From assembly GCF_003184905.1 (NCBI RefSeq), contig NZ_QFRU01000010.1, positions 88,738 through 152,737 on the forward strand: a DNA stretch of 64,000 nucleotides, given 5' to 3'. The notes beneath the pieces are model-generated. The model was not told where the DNA came from. It was given only the letters and a program-made list of their open reading frames with translations, and searched no databases. The position numbers and the translations under genes are program-made. Below are positions 8,377 through 17,454 of this stretch, piece after piece (position 1 is the stretch's first letter; every line of letters starts with the position of its first letter). The DNA comes from Bacillus sp. CGMCC 1.16541. Its GTDB lineage: Bacteria; Bacillota; Bacilli; Bacillales; Bacillaceae_H.

Positions 8377-9492
8377 ATGGCAAAATCATCGTTACAAATG
8401 AACTCAAAAGTACAAGATTTTTTTCCGATTCAAGACGTGCATCATTTTGAACTTTATGTAGGAAATGCAAAACAAGCAGCTCACTACTATTGCCGTGCAT
8501 TTGGGTTTAAGTTTGTTGGCTACAAGGGGCCAGAAACAGGTAGCCGCGAGAAAGTATCCTATTTACTTCAACAAAATAAAATTCGCCTTGTCTTGACGTC
8601 TTCATTATCAAAAGATCACGAAGTAGGTCGTTTCGTTACACTTCATGGAGATGGTGTAAAAGACGTAGCGCTTGTATTTGACGATGTAGAGTCTGCTTAC
8701 AATGAAGCGGTTAAACGAGGTGCAATTGAAATTATGCCTCCGAGAGAATTTAAAGATGAGAATGGCACGTTAAAACACGCCATTATCGGTACGTATGGGG
8801 ATGCACAGCATAGTTTGATCGAACGTAAAGACTACAAAGGATTGTTTATGCCTGGGTTTGAAGCTGCTGAATATGAAATTCCACATGAGTCAACAGGTTT
8901 AATTGCAGTGGACCACGTTGTTGGAAATGTGGAGAAGATGGAAGAATGGGTTTCATATTATGAAAACGTTCTAGGTTTTAAACAAATGATTCATTTTGAT
9001 GACGATGACATTAGCACAGAATATTCAGCTTTAATGTCAAAAGTCATGTACAAAGGTGGACGAATTAAGTTCCCGATTAACGAGCCAGCGAATAAAAAAG
9101 GAAAATCGCAAATTCAAGAGTACTTAGATTACTACAACGGAGCAGGTATTCAACATATCGCTCTTTTAACAGATGACATTATTGATACCATCACAAAAAT
9201 GCGTGCCAACGGGATCGAATTTTTAGACACACCAGATACGTATTACGAAATGTTATCAGAGCGTGTTGGGGAAATCGATGAAGATATGGAGAAGCTTCGT
9301 GAGAATCGTATTTTAGTAGACCGTGATGATGAAGGTTATTTATTACAAATCTTCACAAAGCCGATTGTGGATCGCCCAACACTATTTGTTGAAATCATCC
9401 AACGTAAAGGAGCGATTGGATTCGGAGAAGGAAACTTCAAAGCATTATTTGAGTCCATCGAGCGAGAACAAGCACGTCGCGGTAACTTATAA
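8377..9492 (+). CDS. hppD: 4-Hydroxyphenylpyruvate dioxygenase
   Basis: The 371-residue enzyme converts 4-hydroxyphenylpyruvate to homogentisate with O2 and Fe(II), the second step of tyrosine breakdown. Two vicinal-oxygen-chelate halves are visible: DVHHFELYVGNAKQAAHYY at the N-terminus and VDHVVGNVEKMEEWVSYYE from about residue 177. The metal ligands fit His in VDHVV, His in GIQHIALLT and Glu in LFVEIIQRK. AGGAGG (8362-8367) lies 9 bases before the ATG. It heads a cluster with an aminotransferase, a flavin-reductase-like protein, fumarylacetoacetase and homogentisate dioxygenase. Confidence 0.95.
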   Translation: MAKSSLQMNSKVQDFFPIQDVHHFELYVGNAKQAAHYYCRAFGFKFVGYKGPETGSREKVSYLLQQNKIRLVLTSSLSKDHEVGRFVTLHGDGVKDVALVFDDVESAYNEAVKRGAIEIMPPREFKDENGTLKHAIIGTYGDAQHSLIERKDYKGLFMPGFEAAEYEIPHESTGLIAVDHVVGNVEKMEEWVSYYENVLGFKQMIHFDDDDISTEYSALMSKVMYKGGRIKFPINEPANKKGKSQIQEYLDYYNGAGIQHIALLTDDIIDTITKMRANGIEFLDTPDTYYEMLSERVGEIDEDMEKLRENRILVDRDDEGYLLQIFTKPIVDRPTLFVEIIQRKGAIGFGEGNFKALFESIEREQARRGNL

Positions 9493-9503
9493 TTGATCCA
9501 TCT

Positions 9504-9546
9504 AAGCGGATGTCACTCCCTCTCATACGGGTAGTGGCATCCGCTT
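9504..9546 (+). terminator. Hairpin between hppD and the aminotransferase gene
   Basis: AAGCGGATGTCACT pairs with AGTGGCATCCGCTT (one G-U pair), but no T run follows. It is probably a processing or partial-termination structure that lowers expression of the downstream genes relative to hppD, or stabilises the hppD mRNA. Confidence 0.5.
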
Positions 9547-9584
9547 TAGGTGAATGATGAAGCATGTACAAAGGAGGAGAGATT

Positions 9585-10697
9585 ATGATTAAGAGCACGA
9601 TTCTGACACGAAATGAGATTCAAAATCTAGCGGTCTATGTGCCAGGAAAACCAATTGAAGAAGTACAGCGAGAGCTAGGACTTGAAAAAGTAATCAAGCT
9701 TGCGTCGAATGAAAACCCGTTTGGTTGTTCACCTCTTGCATACGAAGCGATGAAAGAAGAACTGTCGCAAATGCCTTTTTATCCTGAATCGATGGCGCCA
9801 AAGCTTGCAGAAAGGTTAAGTGAAAAATTACATATTGAAAAAGACCATTTTATTTTTGGGAATGGATCAGATGAGATTATCCGTTTATTGACGAGAAGCT
9901 ATATTCGTCACGAAGATGAAGTAATCATGGCAGATGTGACGTTTCCACGCTATGAGACGAATGTCATCATTGAAGGTGGAAAACCCGTAAAGGTACCTCT
10001 TCAAGAAGGGGTTCATCATTTAGAGGGGATGATCGCAGCTATTACAGATAAAACGCGTATGATCTTTGTTTGCAACCCTAATAATCCAACAGGAACCATT
10101 GTGTCAAAAGAAGAACTCCAGTCGTTTATTGAACGTGTTCCGCCACATATTTTACTTGTGTTAGATGAAGCTTATTACGAATATGTTTCAGCAAAAGATC
10201 GCTTAGACACAGTTGCGTTATTAAAGCATTATCACAATCTGATTCTTTTACGTACATTTTCTAAAATTTATGGCCTTGCTGCTTCTCGCATCGGTTACGG
10301 CATGATGCATCCTCGTATCGTTGCAGAGTTAGTAAAAGTAAAAGAGCCATTTAATACAAACCGTATTGCACAAGCAGGGGCTTATGCATCGTTAGCTGAT
10401 GACGCGTTTGTTCAAACATGTGTGGATCGAAATCGTAAGGGGCTTACGTATATTGCAGAACAAGTAAAACAGCTCGGATTGAACTATTTTCCTTCACACG
10501 CCAACTTTTTAATGATTCATCTAGACCATCCGGGTGATGAAGTGTTTTCAGGTCTTTTAAAGCAAGGTGTTATCATTCGGTCGGGCTCTTTATTGGGGTA
10601 TCCCAATACAATTCGCGTGACGATTGGTACGCAAGCCGAAAACGAAGTGTTTATTCAAGCCTTACAAACCGTATTAGGAAAGAAGGGATCACTGTGA
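9585..10697 (+). CDS. Histidinol-phosphate/aromatic aminotransferase in tyrosine degradation cluster
   Basis: The 370-residue PLP enzyme of aminotransferase class I/II resembles HisC: SNENPFGCSP near the N-terminus, NPNNPTGT around residue 165, and the PLP lysine in RTFSKIYGLAASRIGYG. HisC-like enzymes accept tyrosine and phenylalanine, and here the gene sits between hppD and hmgA, so the likely role is tyrosine to 4-hydroxyphenylpyruvate. The ATG at 9585 is chosen because AAGGAGG (9571-9577) precedes it by 7 bases; an earlier in-frame ATG at 9564 overlaps that site. The stop overlaps the next start. Confidence 0.88.
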   Translation: MIKSTILTRNEIQNLAVYVPGKPIEEVQRELGLEKVIKLASNENPFGCSPLAYEAMKEELSQMPFYPESMAPKLAERLSEKLHIEKDHFIFGNGSDEIIRLLTRSYIRHEDEVIMADVTFPRYETNVIIEGGKPVKVPLQEGVHHLEGMIAAITDKTRMIFVCNPNNPTGTIVSKEELQSFIERVPPHILLVLDEAYYEYVSAKDRLDTVALLKHYHNLILLRTFSKIYGLAASRIGYGMMHPRIVAELVKVKEPFNTNRIAQAGAYASLADDAFVQTCVDRNRKGLTYIAEQVKQLGLNYFPSHANFLMIHLDHPGDEVFSGLLKQGVIIRSGSLLGYPNTIRVTIGTQAENEVFIQALQTVLGKKGSL

Positions 10698-11317
10698 AGC
10701 TAGAACCAAGTTCATTACATTGGAAAGAGGCATATAAGTTGTTGATTGGTTCGGTGTTACCAAGACCAATCGCATTCGTTTCAACAATTGATGAAAAAGG
10801 AAATGCAAACTTAGCCCCGTTTAGCTTTTTTACAGGAATTTGTGCTGAGCCGATGATGGTTTGTTTTGCACCGATGCTACGAGGAACAGACGGAGCGAAA
10901 AAGGATACACTTCGTAACATTGAACAGACCAATGAGTTTGTCATTAATGTAGTAGGCGAAAGCATTGTAGAGCGAATGAATGATACGGCCATCGAATTTG
11001 ACTCTCATGTGGATGAATTTGTAGAGACTGGACTAACAAAAGTACCTAGTGAAATTGTTAAACCGTATCGTGTAAAAGAAAGCGATGTGCAGCTAGAGTG
11101 TGTACTCCGTCAAATCCTTCATTTTGGTGATCAGCCGGGTGCTGGAAGCTTAGTGATTGGGCAAGTTGTTTGTGTTCATGTGAAAGGTGCACTTTATGAA
11201 AGTGGAAGAATTAATACGGAGAAGTTAGCTCCCGTTGGTCGTTTAGCAGGTGCCACTTATACGAGAGCTGCAAGTGACACGTTCGTATTAGAGCGAAAGA
11301 GAGAAACGAAGAAATGA
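10694..11317 (+). CDS. Flavin reductase-like FMN-binding protein
   Basis: The 207-residue protein has the flavin reductase-like split-barrel pattern: LIGSVLPRPIAFVSTIDEKGNANLAPFSFF at the N-terminus, then TLRNIEQTNEFVINVV and the later GQVVCVHV strand. It starts with GTG overlapping the aminotransferase stop (GTGA) and overlaps the hydrolase start by 4 bases, so it is translationally coupled. Its role in tyrosine catabolism is not established; family members reduce flavin or bind FMN. No maleylacetoacetate isomerase gene is present in the cluster. Confidence 0.82.
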   Translation: MKLEPSSLHWKEAYKLLIGSVLPRPIAFVSTIDEKGNANLAPFSFFTGICAEPMMVCFAPMLRGTDGAKKDTLRNIEQTNEFVINVVGESIVERMNDTAIEFDSHVDEFVETGLTKVPSEIVKPYRVKESDVQLECVLRQILHFGDQPGAGSLVIGQVVCVHVKGALYESGRINTEKLAPVGRLAGATYTRAASDTFVLERKRETKK

Positions 11318-12219
11318 AGTTTATTACGTTTAAAACAAAAGAGGGTCAAGAGCGGGTTGGAGTTGTGCAGGGAAGCAAAGTCATCGATTTATATGAAGAG
11401 AGTAATGGAGCGTTGCCTGCTCAATTAAGTACGATCATTGAAAGTTATTCTAAATATGAAGAACAACTAAAAGTGATTGTTGAAAAAGGGGAAACACATT
11501 GCTTGCTTGAAGAGGTTACGCTTTTAGCTCCGATTCCTGCACCCTCAAGTGTGCGTGATTTTTATGCGTTTGAAGAGCACGTGAAAACCGCACGTGCAAA
11601 GCGTGGACTTGAGATGATACCGAAGTGGTATGAATTTCCTGTGTTTTATTTTACGAATCACCGTGCAATTATCGGTCCAAATGAAGAAGTAGAATTCCCA
11701 TCATCGTGTCAGTGGGCAGATTATGAATTAGAAGTGGCATGTGTTATTGGAAAAGAAGGGAAAAACATCTCTGTCGAAGAAGCAGACGACTATATTTTTG
11801 GATACTGCATCTTAAATGACTGGAGTGCACGTGATATTCAGCGTGAAGAAGTAAAGGTGGGACTTGGTCCGGCAAAAGGAAAAGATTTTGCGACATCAAT
11901 TGGGCCTTACCTCGTTACGAAAGATGAGCTTGAACATAAGCGAGTACAGAATCGATATGACTTAGAAATGACCGCAACAGTAAACGGCACATTGTTGTCA
12001 AAAGGAAATATGAAAGACCTTTACTATAGCTTTAGCCAAATGATTGCGAGAGCATCTGAAGGAACAATTTTATATCCAGGAGATGTGATTGGTTCAGGTA
12101 CGGTTGGAACGGGTTGTCTTTTAGAGTTAGGTACAGAGGTCCATCGTTGGTTACAATCAGGAGATGTTGTCGAGCTAGCCATTGAGGAATTAGGTGTATT
12201 GCGTAATACAGTGAAATAA
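11314..12219 (+). CDS. Fumarylacetoacetate hydrolase family protein
   Basis: The 301-residue protein belongs to the FAH superfamily: PSSVRDFYAFEEHV, a divalent-metal region with DYELEVACVIGKEG and NDWSARDIQ, and the closing GSGTVGTGCLLELG. In this operon it most likely cleaves fumarylacetoacetate to fumarate and acetoacetate, the last step of homogentisate breakdown. The N-terminal region is of the FAH family type with a leading small domain. It overlaps the flavin reductase-like gene by 4 bases and precedes hmgA by 12 bases. Confidence 0.88.
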   Translation: MKFITFKTKEGQERVGVVQGSKVIDLYEESNGALPAQLSTIIESYSKYEEQLKVIVEKGETHCLLEEVTLLAPIPAPSSVRDFYAFEEHVKTARAKRGLEMIPKWYEFPVFYFTNHRAIIGPNEEVEFPSSCQWADYELEVACVIGKEGKNISVEEADDYIFGYCILNDWSARDIQREEVKVGLGPAKGKDFATSIGPYLVTKDELEHKRVQNRYDLEMTATVNGTLLSKGNMKDLYYSFSQMIARASEGTILYPGDVIGSGTVGTGCLLELGTEVHRWLQSGDVVELAIEELGVLRNTVK

Positions 12220-12231
12220 GGAGGAGAAGAA

Positions 12232-13392
12232 ATGACATTTTATCGTCAAATGGGGAACATTCCTCGTAAGCGTCATACAATGTTTCGTAAAGCAGACGGT
12301 TCTCTTTATCGCGAGCAAGTGATGGGAACAAAAGGCTTTTCTGGTGTGCAGTCTATTTTGTATCACCACCATGCGCCAACTGCAATGGCGAAAGCGGAAC
12401 TAGTTGGTTCTGCCATGCATGAATATGAAGAGCAAGGGCCGCTTTGTCATCGTCATTTCGAAACGAGTCGTCTTGAAAAAGGTGGGGATGCAGTAAAGGA
12501 GCGCACGTACTTACTTGGAAATGATGACGTGGTGATTGGGATAGTCGAACCAACAAAAGAAATGGACTATTTTTATCGAAACAGCGATGGTGATGAAATC
12601 CTATTCATTCATTATGGAACAGGTAAGGTGGAAACGGTATTTGGTACATTAACATATGAGCCAGGCGATTATGTGATGATTCCGATGGCAACCATTCATC
12701 GTATTATACCAGATGAAGGCGAAACGAAAATGCTTGTCATTGAGACAATGAGCCATGTGACAACGCCGAGACGTTATCGAAATGAATTTGGTCAGTTACT
12801 CGAGCATAGTCCATTTTGTGAGCGTGATTTCCGTGGCCCTGAAACGTTAGACACGCACGATGAACAAGGGGAGTATATCGTCTTAACGAAGTCACGTGGT
12901 TATTTGCATAAGCATACCTTTAATCATCATCCGCTTGATGTTGTGGGATGGGATGGCAATATTTATCCATGGATTTTTAACATTCGTGATTTTGAGCCAA
13001 TCACAGGGCGCATTCATATGCCACCGCCGATTCATCAAACGTTTGAAGGACATAATTTCGTTATTTGTTCATTCTGTCCAAGATTATATGACTATCATCC
13101 AGAAGCCATTCCAGCACCGTATTTTCATAGTAATGTTGATAGTGATGAAGTTCTTTACTATGTGGAAGGAAATTTTATGAGTCGAAAAGGAATTAATGAA
13201 GGATCAATTACACTTCATCCACTAGGTATTCCACATGGTCCACATCCAGGTAAAATTGAAAATAGCATTGGAAAAAAAGAAACATTAGAACTAGCTGTGA
13301 TGATTGATACATTCCGTCCGTTAAAAGTAATTCAACAAGCACACGCAGTTGAAGATGAGCAATATCGTTACAGTTGGATTGAAAAACCGTAA
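12232..13392 (+). CDS. hmgA: Homogentisate 1,2-dioxygenase
   Basis: The 386-residue Fe(II) enzyme opens the ring of homogentisate to maleylacetoacetate. Visible features are the start MTFYRQMGNIPRKRHTMFR, a cupin-like domain (YEPGDYVMIPMATIHRI), and the iron-binding C-terminal part with His and Glu in YFHSNVDSDEVLYYVEGN and His in HPLGIPHGPHPG. Bacterial enzymes are usually 380-440 residues, so the length fits. GGAGGAG precedes the ATG. It is the last gene of the cluster; a terminator follows 9 bases after the stop. Confidence 0.94.
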   Translation: MTFYRQMGNIPRKRHTMFRKADGSLYREQVMGTKGFSGVQSILYHHHAPTAMAKAELVGSAMHEYEEQGPLCHRHFETSRLEKGGDAVKERTYLLGNDDVVIGIVEPTKEMDYFYRNSDGDEILFIHYGTGKVETVFGTLTYEPGDYVMIPMATIHRIIPDEGETKMLVIETMSHVTTPRRYRNEFGQLLEHSPFCERDFRGPETLDTHDEQGEYIVLTKSRGYLHKHTFNHHPLDVVGWDGNIYPWIFNIRDFEPITGRIHMPPPIHQTFEGHNFVICSFCPRLYDYHPEAIPAPYFHSNVDSDEVLYYVEGNFMSRKGINEGSITLHPLGIPHGPHPGKIENSIGKKETLELAVMIDTFRPLKVIQQAHAVEDEQYRYSWIEKP

Positions 13393-13400
13393 AAGTACAG

Positions 13401-13428
13401 GAGCTAGTAAAGCAGCTAGCTCTTTTTT
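13401..13428 (+). terminator. Terminator of the tyrosine degradation operon
   Basis: GAGCTAG/CTAGCTC stem with an 8-base loop, followed by TTTTTT. Confidence 0.85.
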
Positions 13429-13487
13429 ATGATGAGTTGATGATATACTAATTGTATGAACAACATGTTAAGAGAGGATGAACGACC

Positions 13488-14075
13488 ATTTTATACTTAG
13501 TAAGGCATGGTGAAACGGACTGGAATAAACAACGATTAATTCAAGGACACTCAAATATCCCGTTAAATGAAGAAGGAAGGAAGCAAGCAAAGAAAGTAGC
13601 TGAAGCATTTCGTCATAAACAAGTGGATGTGATGTATTCTAGTGATTTGCTTCGTGCATATGAGACAGCACTTGAAATTGCAAAAGTGGTTGCGATTGAA
13701 GAAGTGAAAACATGTGAGAGGTTACGAGAACGCTCATTTGGGGACTTGGAAGCACAAGCGGTGTCAAAACTAGAGGAGCTTGTACCTGGTTACGGAACGA
13801 ACTGGGGAAGTGAGTCTGTCTATCGTATGGAACGATTAGAAGATGCTCAAAAACGACTGACAGACCGCCTTGTTGAGATTATAGAAGAAGCAAAAGAGAA
13901 GCATATAGTCGTTGTGAGTCATGGTGCCATCATTAACCTTTTTATTCATTTTGTCACGAATGGAGAAGATGGAACAGGAAAGCGACACCTTGAAAATACG
14001 TCGATTAGTACGTTTAACTATCAAGAAGGAAACTGGCAAGTGATCGAAATAAATAATCACGACCATCTTTTATAA
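13488..14075 (+). CDS. Histidine phosphatase family protein, apparent ATT start
   Basis: The frame encodes a 195-residue phosphoglycerate-mutase-like phosphatase: the catalytic motif LVRHGETDWN lies at its very N-terminus, then SDLLRAYETA and VVVSHGAIINLF with the second histidine. The nearest ATG in frame (13623) would remove the catalytic RHGE, so it cannot be the true start. The frame is open only back to a TGA at 13479, and between them only ACG, ACC and ATT codons occur. ATT at 13488, 10 bases after AGAGAGG, gives a family-typical opening ILYLVRHGE. Alternatives are a one-base indel after the ATG at 13478, or a sequence error. Confidence 0.75.
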   Translation: MLYLVRHGETDWNKQRLIQGHSNIPLNEEGRKQAKKVAEAFRHKQVDVMYSSDLLRAYETALEIAKVVAIEEVKTCERLRERSFGDLEAQAVSKLEELVPGYGTNWGSESVYRMERLEDAQKRLTDRLVEIIEEAKEKHIVVVSHGAIINLFIHFVTNGEDGTGKRHLENTSISTFNYQEGNWQVIEINNHDHLL

Positions 14076-14105
14076 AGTACAGAACATTCTGTGCTTTTTA
14101 TTTTT
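14075..14105 (+). terminator. Terminator after the phosphatase gene
   Basis: AGTACAGA/TCTGTGCT stem followed by TTTTTATTTTT, starting at the stop codon of the phosphatase gene. Confidence 0.8.
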
Positions 14106-14390
14106 GGTAAAATGTATAAAAATACGGTTGTTTTTAATCTTTATTCAAGTTATACTACATATAAATAATTATTCTATTAAATTAATAAAAATACAGCTGT
14201 ATACTAATAGAAAAAGAGATGAGAAAGTTTTCTTTAGCAAATTAATAGACTAAAACATGATAAAACCAATGAATAAATTTATTTTTCAGAAAATTATTGC
14301 TATCTTTTGTGGAGGAATGTAACATTGAGAGCGTATACAGGAAAAACAAAAAAGTTATGCTAACAAACTATGAGATTGGAGGAATGAACG
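14106..14390 (+). other. AT-rich leader region before yjiH-like gene; possible 12-residue leader peptide
   Basis: This region is very AT-rich and shows no clear promoter pair. A GGAGG at 14311-14315 is followed 9 bases later by TTG opening a 12-codon frame (14325-14363: L-R-A-Y-T-G-K-T-K-K-L-C, stop). The same GGAGGAATG context recurs before the real gene at 14391. It may be a translated leader or chance. Confidence 0.3.
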
Positions 14391-15770
14391 ATGGAATTAA
14401 AAAAGGAGGAGATATACTCCCAACCGCTTGAGAAGCCATCAGCAAGTCACTATGCAAAATTTATCATCCCATCTTTATTAGGTATCATCTTATTTTTAAT
14501 TCCGGTAAAAGTGGATGGAAAGGTAACGATTGTATTAGGGGTTATGGCCGATGCGTTAATGGGGGCAGTTGGAAGCTATATACCGAGTATAATGGTCGGT
14601 GTGTTAGTCATCGCTGCGATGGGTTCGCTGTTTGCCAAACTTGTACAACCCTCATTTGTTAACAACAGTCCGATGCTAAAGAGTTTGTTTCAAGTCGAGT
14701 GGCTTTGGGTCGTATTACGTGTAGTAGGAGCTATCTTTGCGGCACTGACGTTGTTTGAAGCGGGACCAGAAGCAATTTCATCGAAGTTTACAGGTGGAAC
14801 GGTTTTATTCGACTTAATTCCAGTTTTAACTCTTTGGTTTTTCTTCGCAGCACTATGCATGCCGTTGTTACTGGAGTATGGATTAATGGATTTCATCGGG
14901 ACACTTGTACGAAAAGTGATGTATCCGTTATTTAAATTACCAGGTCGTTCATCAATTGATGCGATGGCGTCTTGGATGGGAAGCGGTACAGTTGGTGTTT
15001 TAATTACAACGAAACAATATGAAGAAGGTTATTATACACAGCGTGAAGCAGCAGTTATTGCGACGAACTTCTCGGTCGCGTCGATTGCATTTAGTTTAGT
15101 CATTGCAAAGTTTATTGGTATTGATCACATGTTTGTGCCGTTTTATTTCACTGTAGTCGTAGCAGGTGTGTTAACTGCCATTATTTGTCCGCGTATTCCA
15201 CCTCTTTCTCGTAAAAAGGACGAGTATTACGGACCGGTTGGCAAGCAAATTGATGAAGCTGTACCAGCAGGTGTTTCATCATTTCAATGGGGGTTACAGC
15301 AAGCGGTTGAAAAAGCAAGCAAAGCAGATGGGCCGAAAGCGGTTATTAAAAAAGCCATCCATAACGTACTTGATATTTGGTTAGGGTTGATCCCTCTTGT
15401 GATGGCGCTTGGAACGATGGCGTTAATCGTGGCAGAGTATACATCCGTATTTACGTACTTATCGTATCCGTTTGTTCCACTTCTTTCATTGCTTCAAATT
15501 CCAGAAGCCGCACAAGCAGCTCCTGCGATGATCGTTGGATTTGCCGATATGTTTTTACCAGCTGTTGTGGGCAGCGGAATTGAATCAGAATTAACTCGCT
15601 TTGTCATTGCGTGTGTATCATTAACACAAATCATTTACATGTCAGAGATCGGTATTTTACTCTTAAAGTCAAAAATTCCAGTTAGTTTCCTAGAACTATT
15701 TATTATTTTCTTACAACGTACGCTTATTTCACTACCAATTATCGCATTATTAGCACACATACTTGTTTAA
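14391..15770 (+). CDS. YjiH family membrane protein (nucleoside-recognition/Gate domain)
   Basis: The 459-residue integral membrane protein has about 10-11 segments and Gate-domain features (PGRSSIDAMASWMGSGTVGVLITTKQYEEGYYTQREAAVIATNF, spread over residues 185-225). The YjiH family is of unknown transport role; members often neighbour amino-acid catabolism genes. GGAGG lies 8 bases before the ATG. The gene sits 14 bases upstream of a class III aminotransferase, suggesting that it brings in or exports the substrate of that enzyme; this is inference. Confidence 0.85.
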   Translation: MELKKEEIYSQPLEKPSASHYAKFIIPSLLGIILFLIPVKVDGKVTIVLGVMADALMGAVGSYIPSIMVGVLVIAAMGSLFAKLVQPSFVNNSPMLKSLFQVEWLWVVLRVVGAIFAALTLFEAGPEAISSKFTGGTVLFDLIPVLTLWFFFAALCMPLLLEYGLMDFIGTLVRKVMYPLFKLPGRSSIDAMASWMGSGTVGVLITTKQYEEGYYTQREAAVIATNFSVASIAFSLVIAKFIGIDHMFVPFYFTVVVAGVLTAIICPRIPPLSRKKDEYYGPVGKQIDEAVPAGVSSFQWGLQQAVEKASKADGPKAVIKKAIHNVLDIWLGLIPLVMALGTMALIVAEYTSVFTYLSYPFVPLLSLLQIPEAAQAAPAMIVGFADMFLPAVVGSGIESELTRFVIACVSLTQIIYMSEIGILLLKSKIPVSFLELFIIFLQRTLISLPIIALLAHILV

Positions 15771-15784
15771 GGAGGAAGTAGACT

Positions 15785-17104
15785 ATGTCAAACGATTGGA
15801 GTCATTTATTTAATAGAATGCCAGAGTTACTAGCACCGAGTATGGCAAAAGATCATCCAAACCTACCAGTTGTAAAAGAAGAAGGGTGTTACTACTATGG
15901 GGTAGATGGAAAGAAATACTTAGATTTTACATCAGGGATTGCGACAACCAACGTTGGACATCGTCATCCGAAAGTGGTCCAAGCGGTGAAAGATGGAGTT
16001 GATCAACTGATGCATGGACCGTCGGGTGTCATTATGTACGAATCGATTTTACGATTAGCGGATGAGCTTGGAAAAGTGTTACCGGGTGATTTAGATTGTT
16101 TCTTCTTTGCGAATAGTGGAACGGAAGCCATTGAAGGAGCAATGAAGTTAGCGAAGCATGTAACAAAGCGTCCGTATGTTGTATCGTTCATTGGGTGTTT
16201 TCATGGTCGTTCTATGGGGTCATTAAGTGTTTCAACGTCAAAAAGTAAATATCGTAAGTATCAACAGCCTTCAGGGTTAACGTATCAATTGCCATATGCA
16301 AATGTGAAAGAGTGTCCAGAAGGGATAGATCCAGAAAGCTATTTCCCTGAAAAGCTTGAGAAAGATTTTGAAACGATATTTAACCACCAAGTCACACCGG
16401 AAGAAGTAGCTGCAGTCATCATTGAGCCTGTATTAGGAGAAGGCGGATACGTCATTCCGCCGAAAGCTTGGATGAAAAAGCTTCGTGAAATTTGTGACCG
16501 TCACGGCATTTTACTGATCTTTGATGAAGTTCAAACAGGATTCGGTCGTACGGGTGAATGGTTTGCAGCTCAAACATTTGATGTGACACCTGATATTATG
16601 GCTATCGCAAAAGGAATTGCTTCAGGAATGCCATTAAGTGCAACAGTTGCTTCACAAGAATTGATGAAACAATGGCCACTAGGAAGCCACGGAACAACAT
16701 TTGGCGGAAATCCGATTGGCTGTTCGGCAGCACTTGCGACACTTGAAGTGATTAAAGAAGAGAATCTTCTCGAACATACAAAAGAAGTGGGCGCGTATGC
16801 GGTTGAGAAGCTGCAATTACTGAAAGAAAAGCATGATGTGATTGGCGATATTCGTGCAGTTGGATTAATGATTGGAATTGAGATTATTGATCCTGTCACG
16901 AAAAAACCAAATGGTGATGGACTATTTAAAATTTTAGACATCGCGTTAGAAAAAGGGGTACTGTTCTACTTCTGCGGAAATTCAAGTGAAGTGATTCGTA
17001 TGGTACCACCTTTAACAGTGACGAAAGAACAGATCGATGATGGATTACAGATGTTAGATGAATCGATTGAAGAGTATGTTGCACAATTAACAATAAACGT
17101 GTAA
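15785..17104 (+). CDS. Class III aminotransferase, 4-aminobutyrate aminotransferase-like
   Basis: The 439-residue PLP enzyme shows [18 protein letters not shown] at the N-terminus, [46 protein letters not shown] and the PLP lysine in [12 protein letters not shown]. This matches GabT and related omega-aminotransferases (length about 430). The exact amino donor cannot be read from sequence; GABA, ornithine or beta-alanine are possible. It is co-transcribed with the YjiH-family membrane protein (14-base gap, AAGGAGG ribosome site). A family I repeat starts 12 bases after its stop. Confidence 0.87.
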   Translation: MSNDWSHLFNRMPELLAPSMAKDHPNLPVVKEEGCYYYGVDGKKYLDFTSGIATTNVGHRHPKVVQAVKDGVDQLMHGPSGVIMYESILRLADELGKVLPGDLDCFFFANSGTEAIEGAMKLAKHVTKRPYVVSFIGCFHGRSMGSLSVSTSKSKYRKYQQPSGLTYQLPYANVKECPEGIDPESYFPEKLEKDFETIFNHQVTPEEVAAVIIEPVLGEGGYVIPPKAWMKKLREICDRHGILLIFDEVQTGFGRTGEWFAAQTFDVTPDIMAIAKGIASGMPLSATVASQELMKQWPLGSHGTTFGGNPIGCSAALATLEVIKEENLLEHTKEVGAYAVEKLQLLKEKHDVIGDIRAVGLMIGIEIIDPVTKKPNGDGLFKILDIALEKGVLFYFCGNSSEVIRMVPPLTVTKEQIDDGLQMLDESIEEYVAQLTINV

Positions 17105-17116
17105 GGTGTCAAACAA

Positions 17117-17436
17117 AGAAGAAGGTGGGACATAACGAAATGATTCCTTCTCAAAAACGAACAAGAACGTTTCTGTCATCGTTATGTTACAACAACAAGT
17201 TCGTTCCATTTCGCTCCAGCCACTCGCTTTTTGCGGGGAGGAACCTGAGCCTCCTCGTTCCTGCGGGGTCTCAGCCTTTCCTCTATTTCCCGCAGGATTC
17301 GAGTGTCCTACGCTCCATTCCACTATTCTTTTAAACTGGTTTTTTAATCAAAAAACATCCGAACTATAAATAGAATATAACTATAAATAGTTCGGATATC
17401 TTATCGACTGAAACACTTATGTCCCAGCCTCTTCTT
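17117..17436 (+). repeat. Dispersed repeat family I, copy 2 (complete, with inverted ends)
   Basis: About 320 bp. The left end GAAGAAGGTGGGACATAA (17118-17135) is repeated inverted at the right end as TTATGTCCCAGCCTCTTC (17418-17435). The core matches copies 1 and 3. Between core and right end sits a hairpin not found in the others: ATCCGAACTAT and ATAGTTCGGAT (17357-17398). It separates two convergent genes, so it may work as a two-way terminator. Confidence 0.85.
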
Positions 17437-17454
17437 TTTCGTTTTTGCTAAAGA

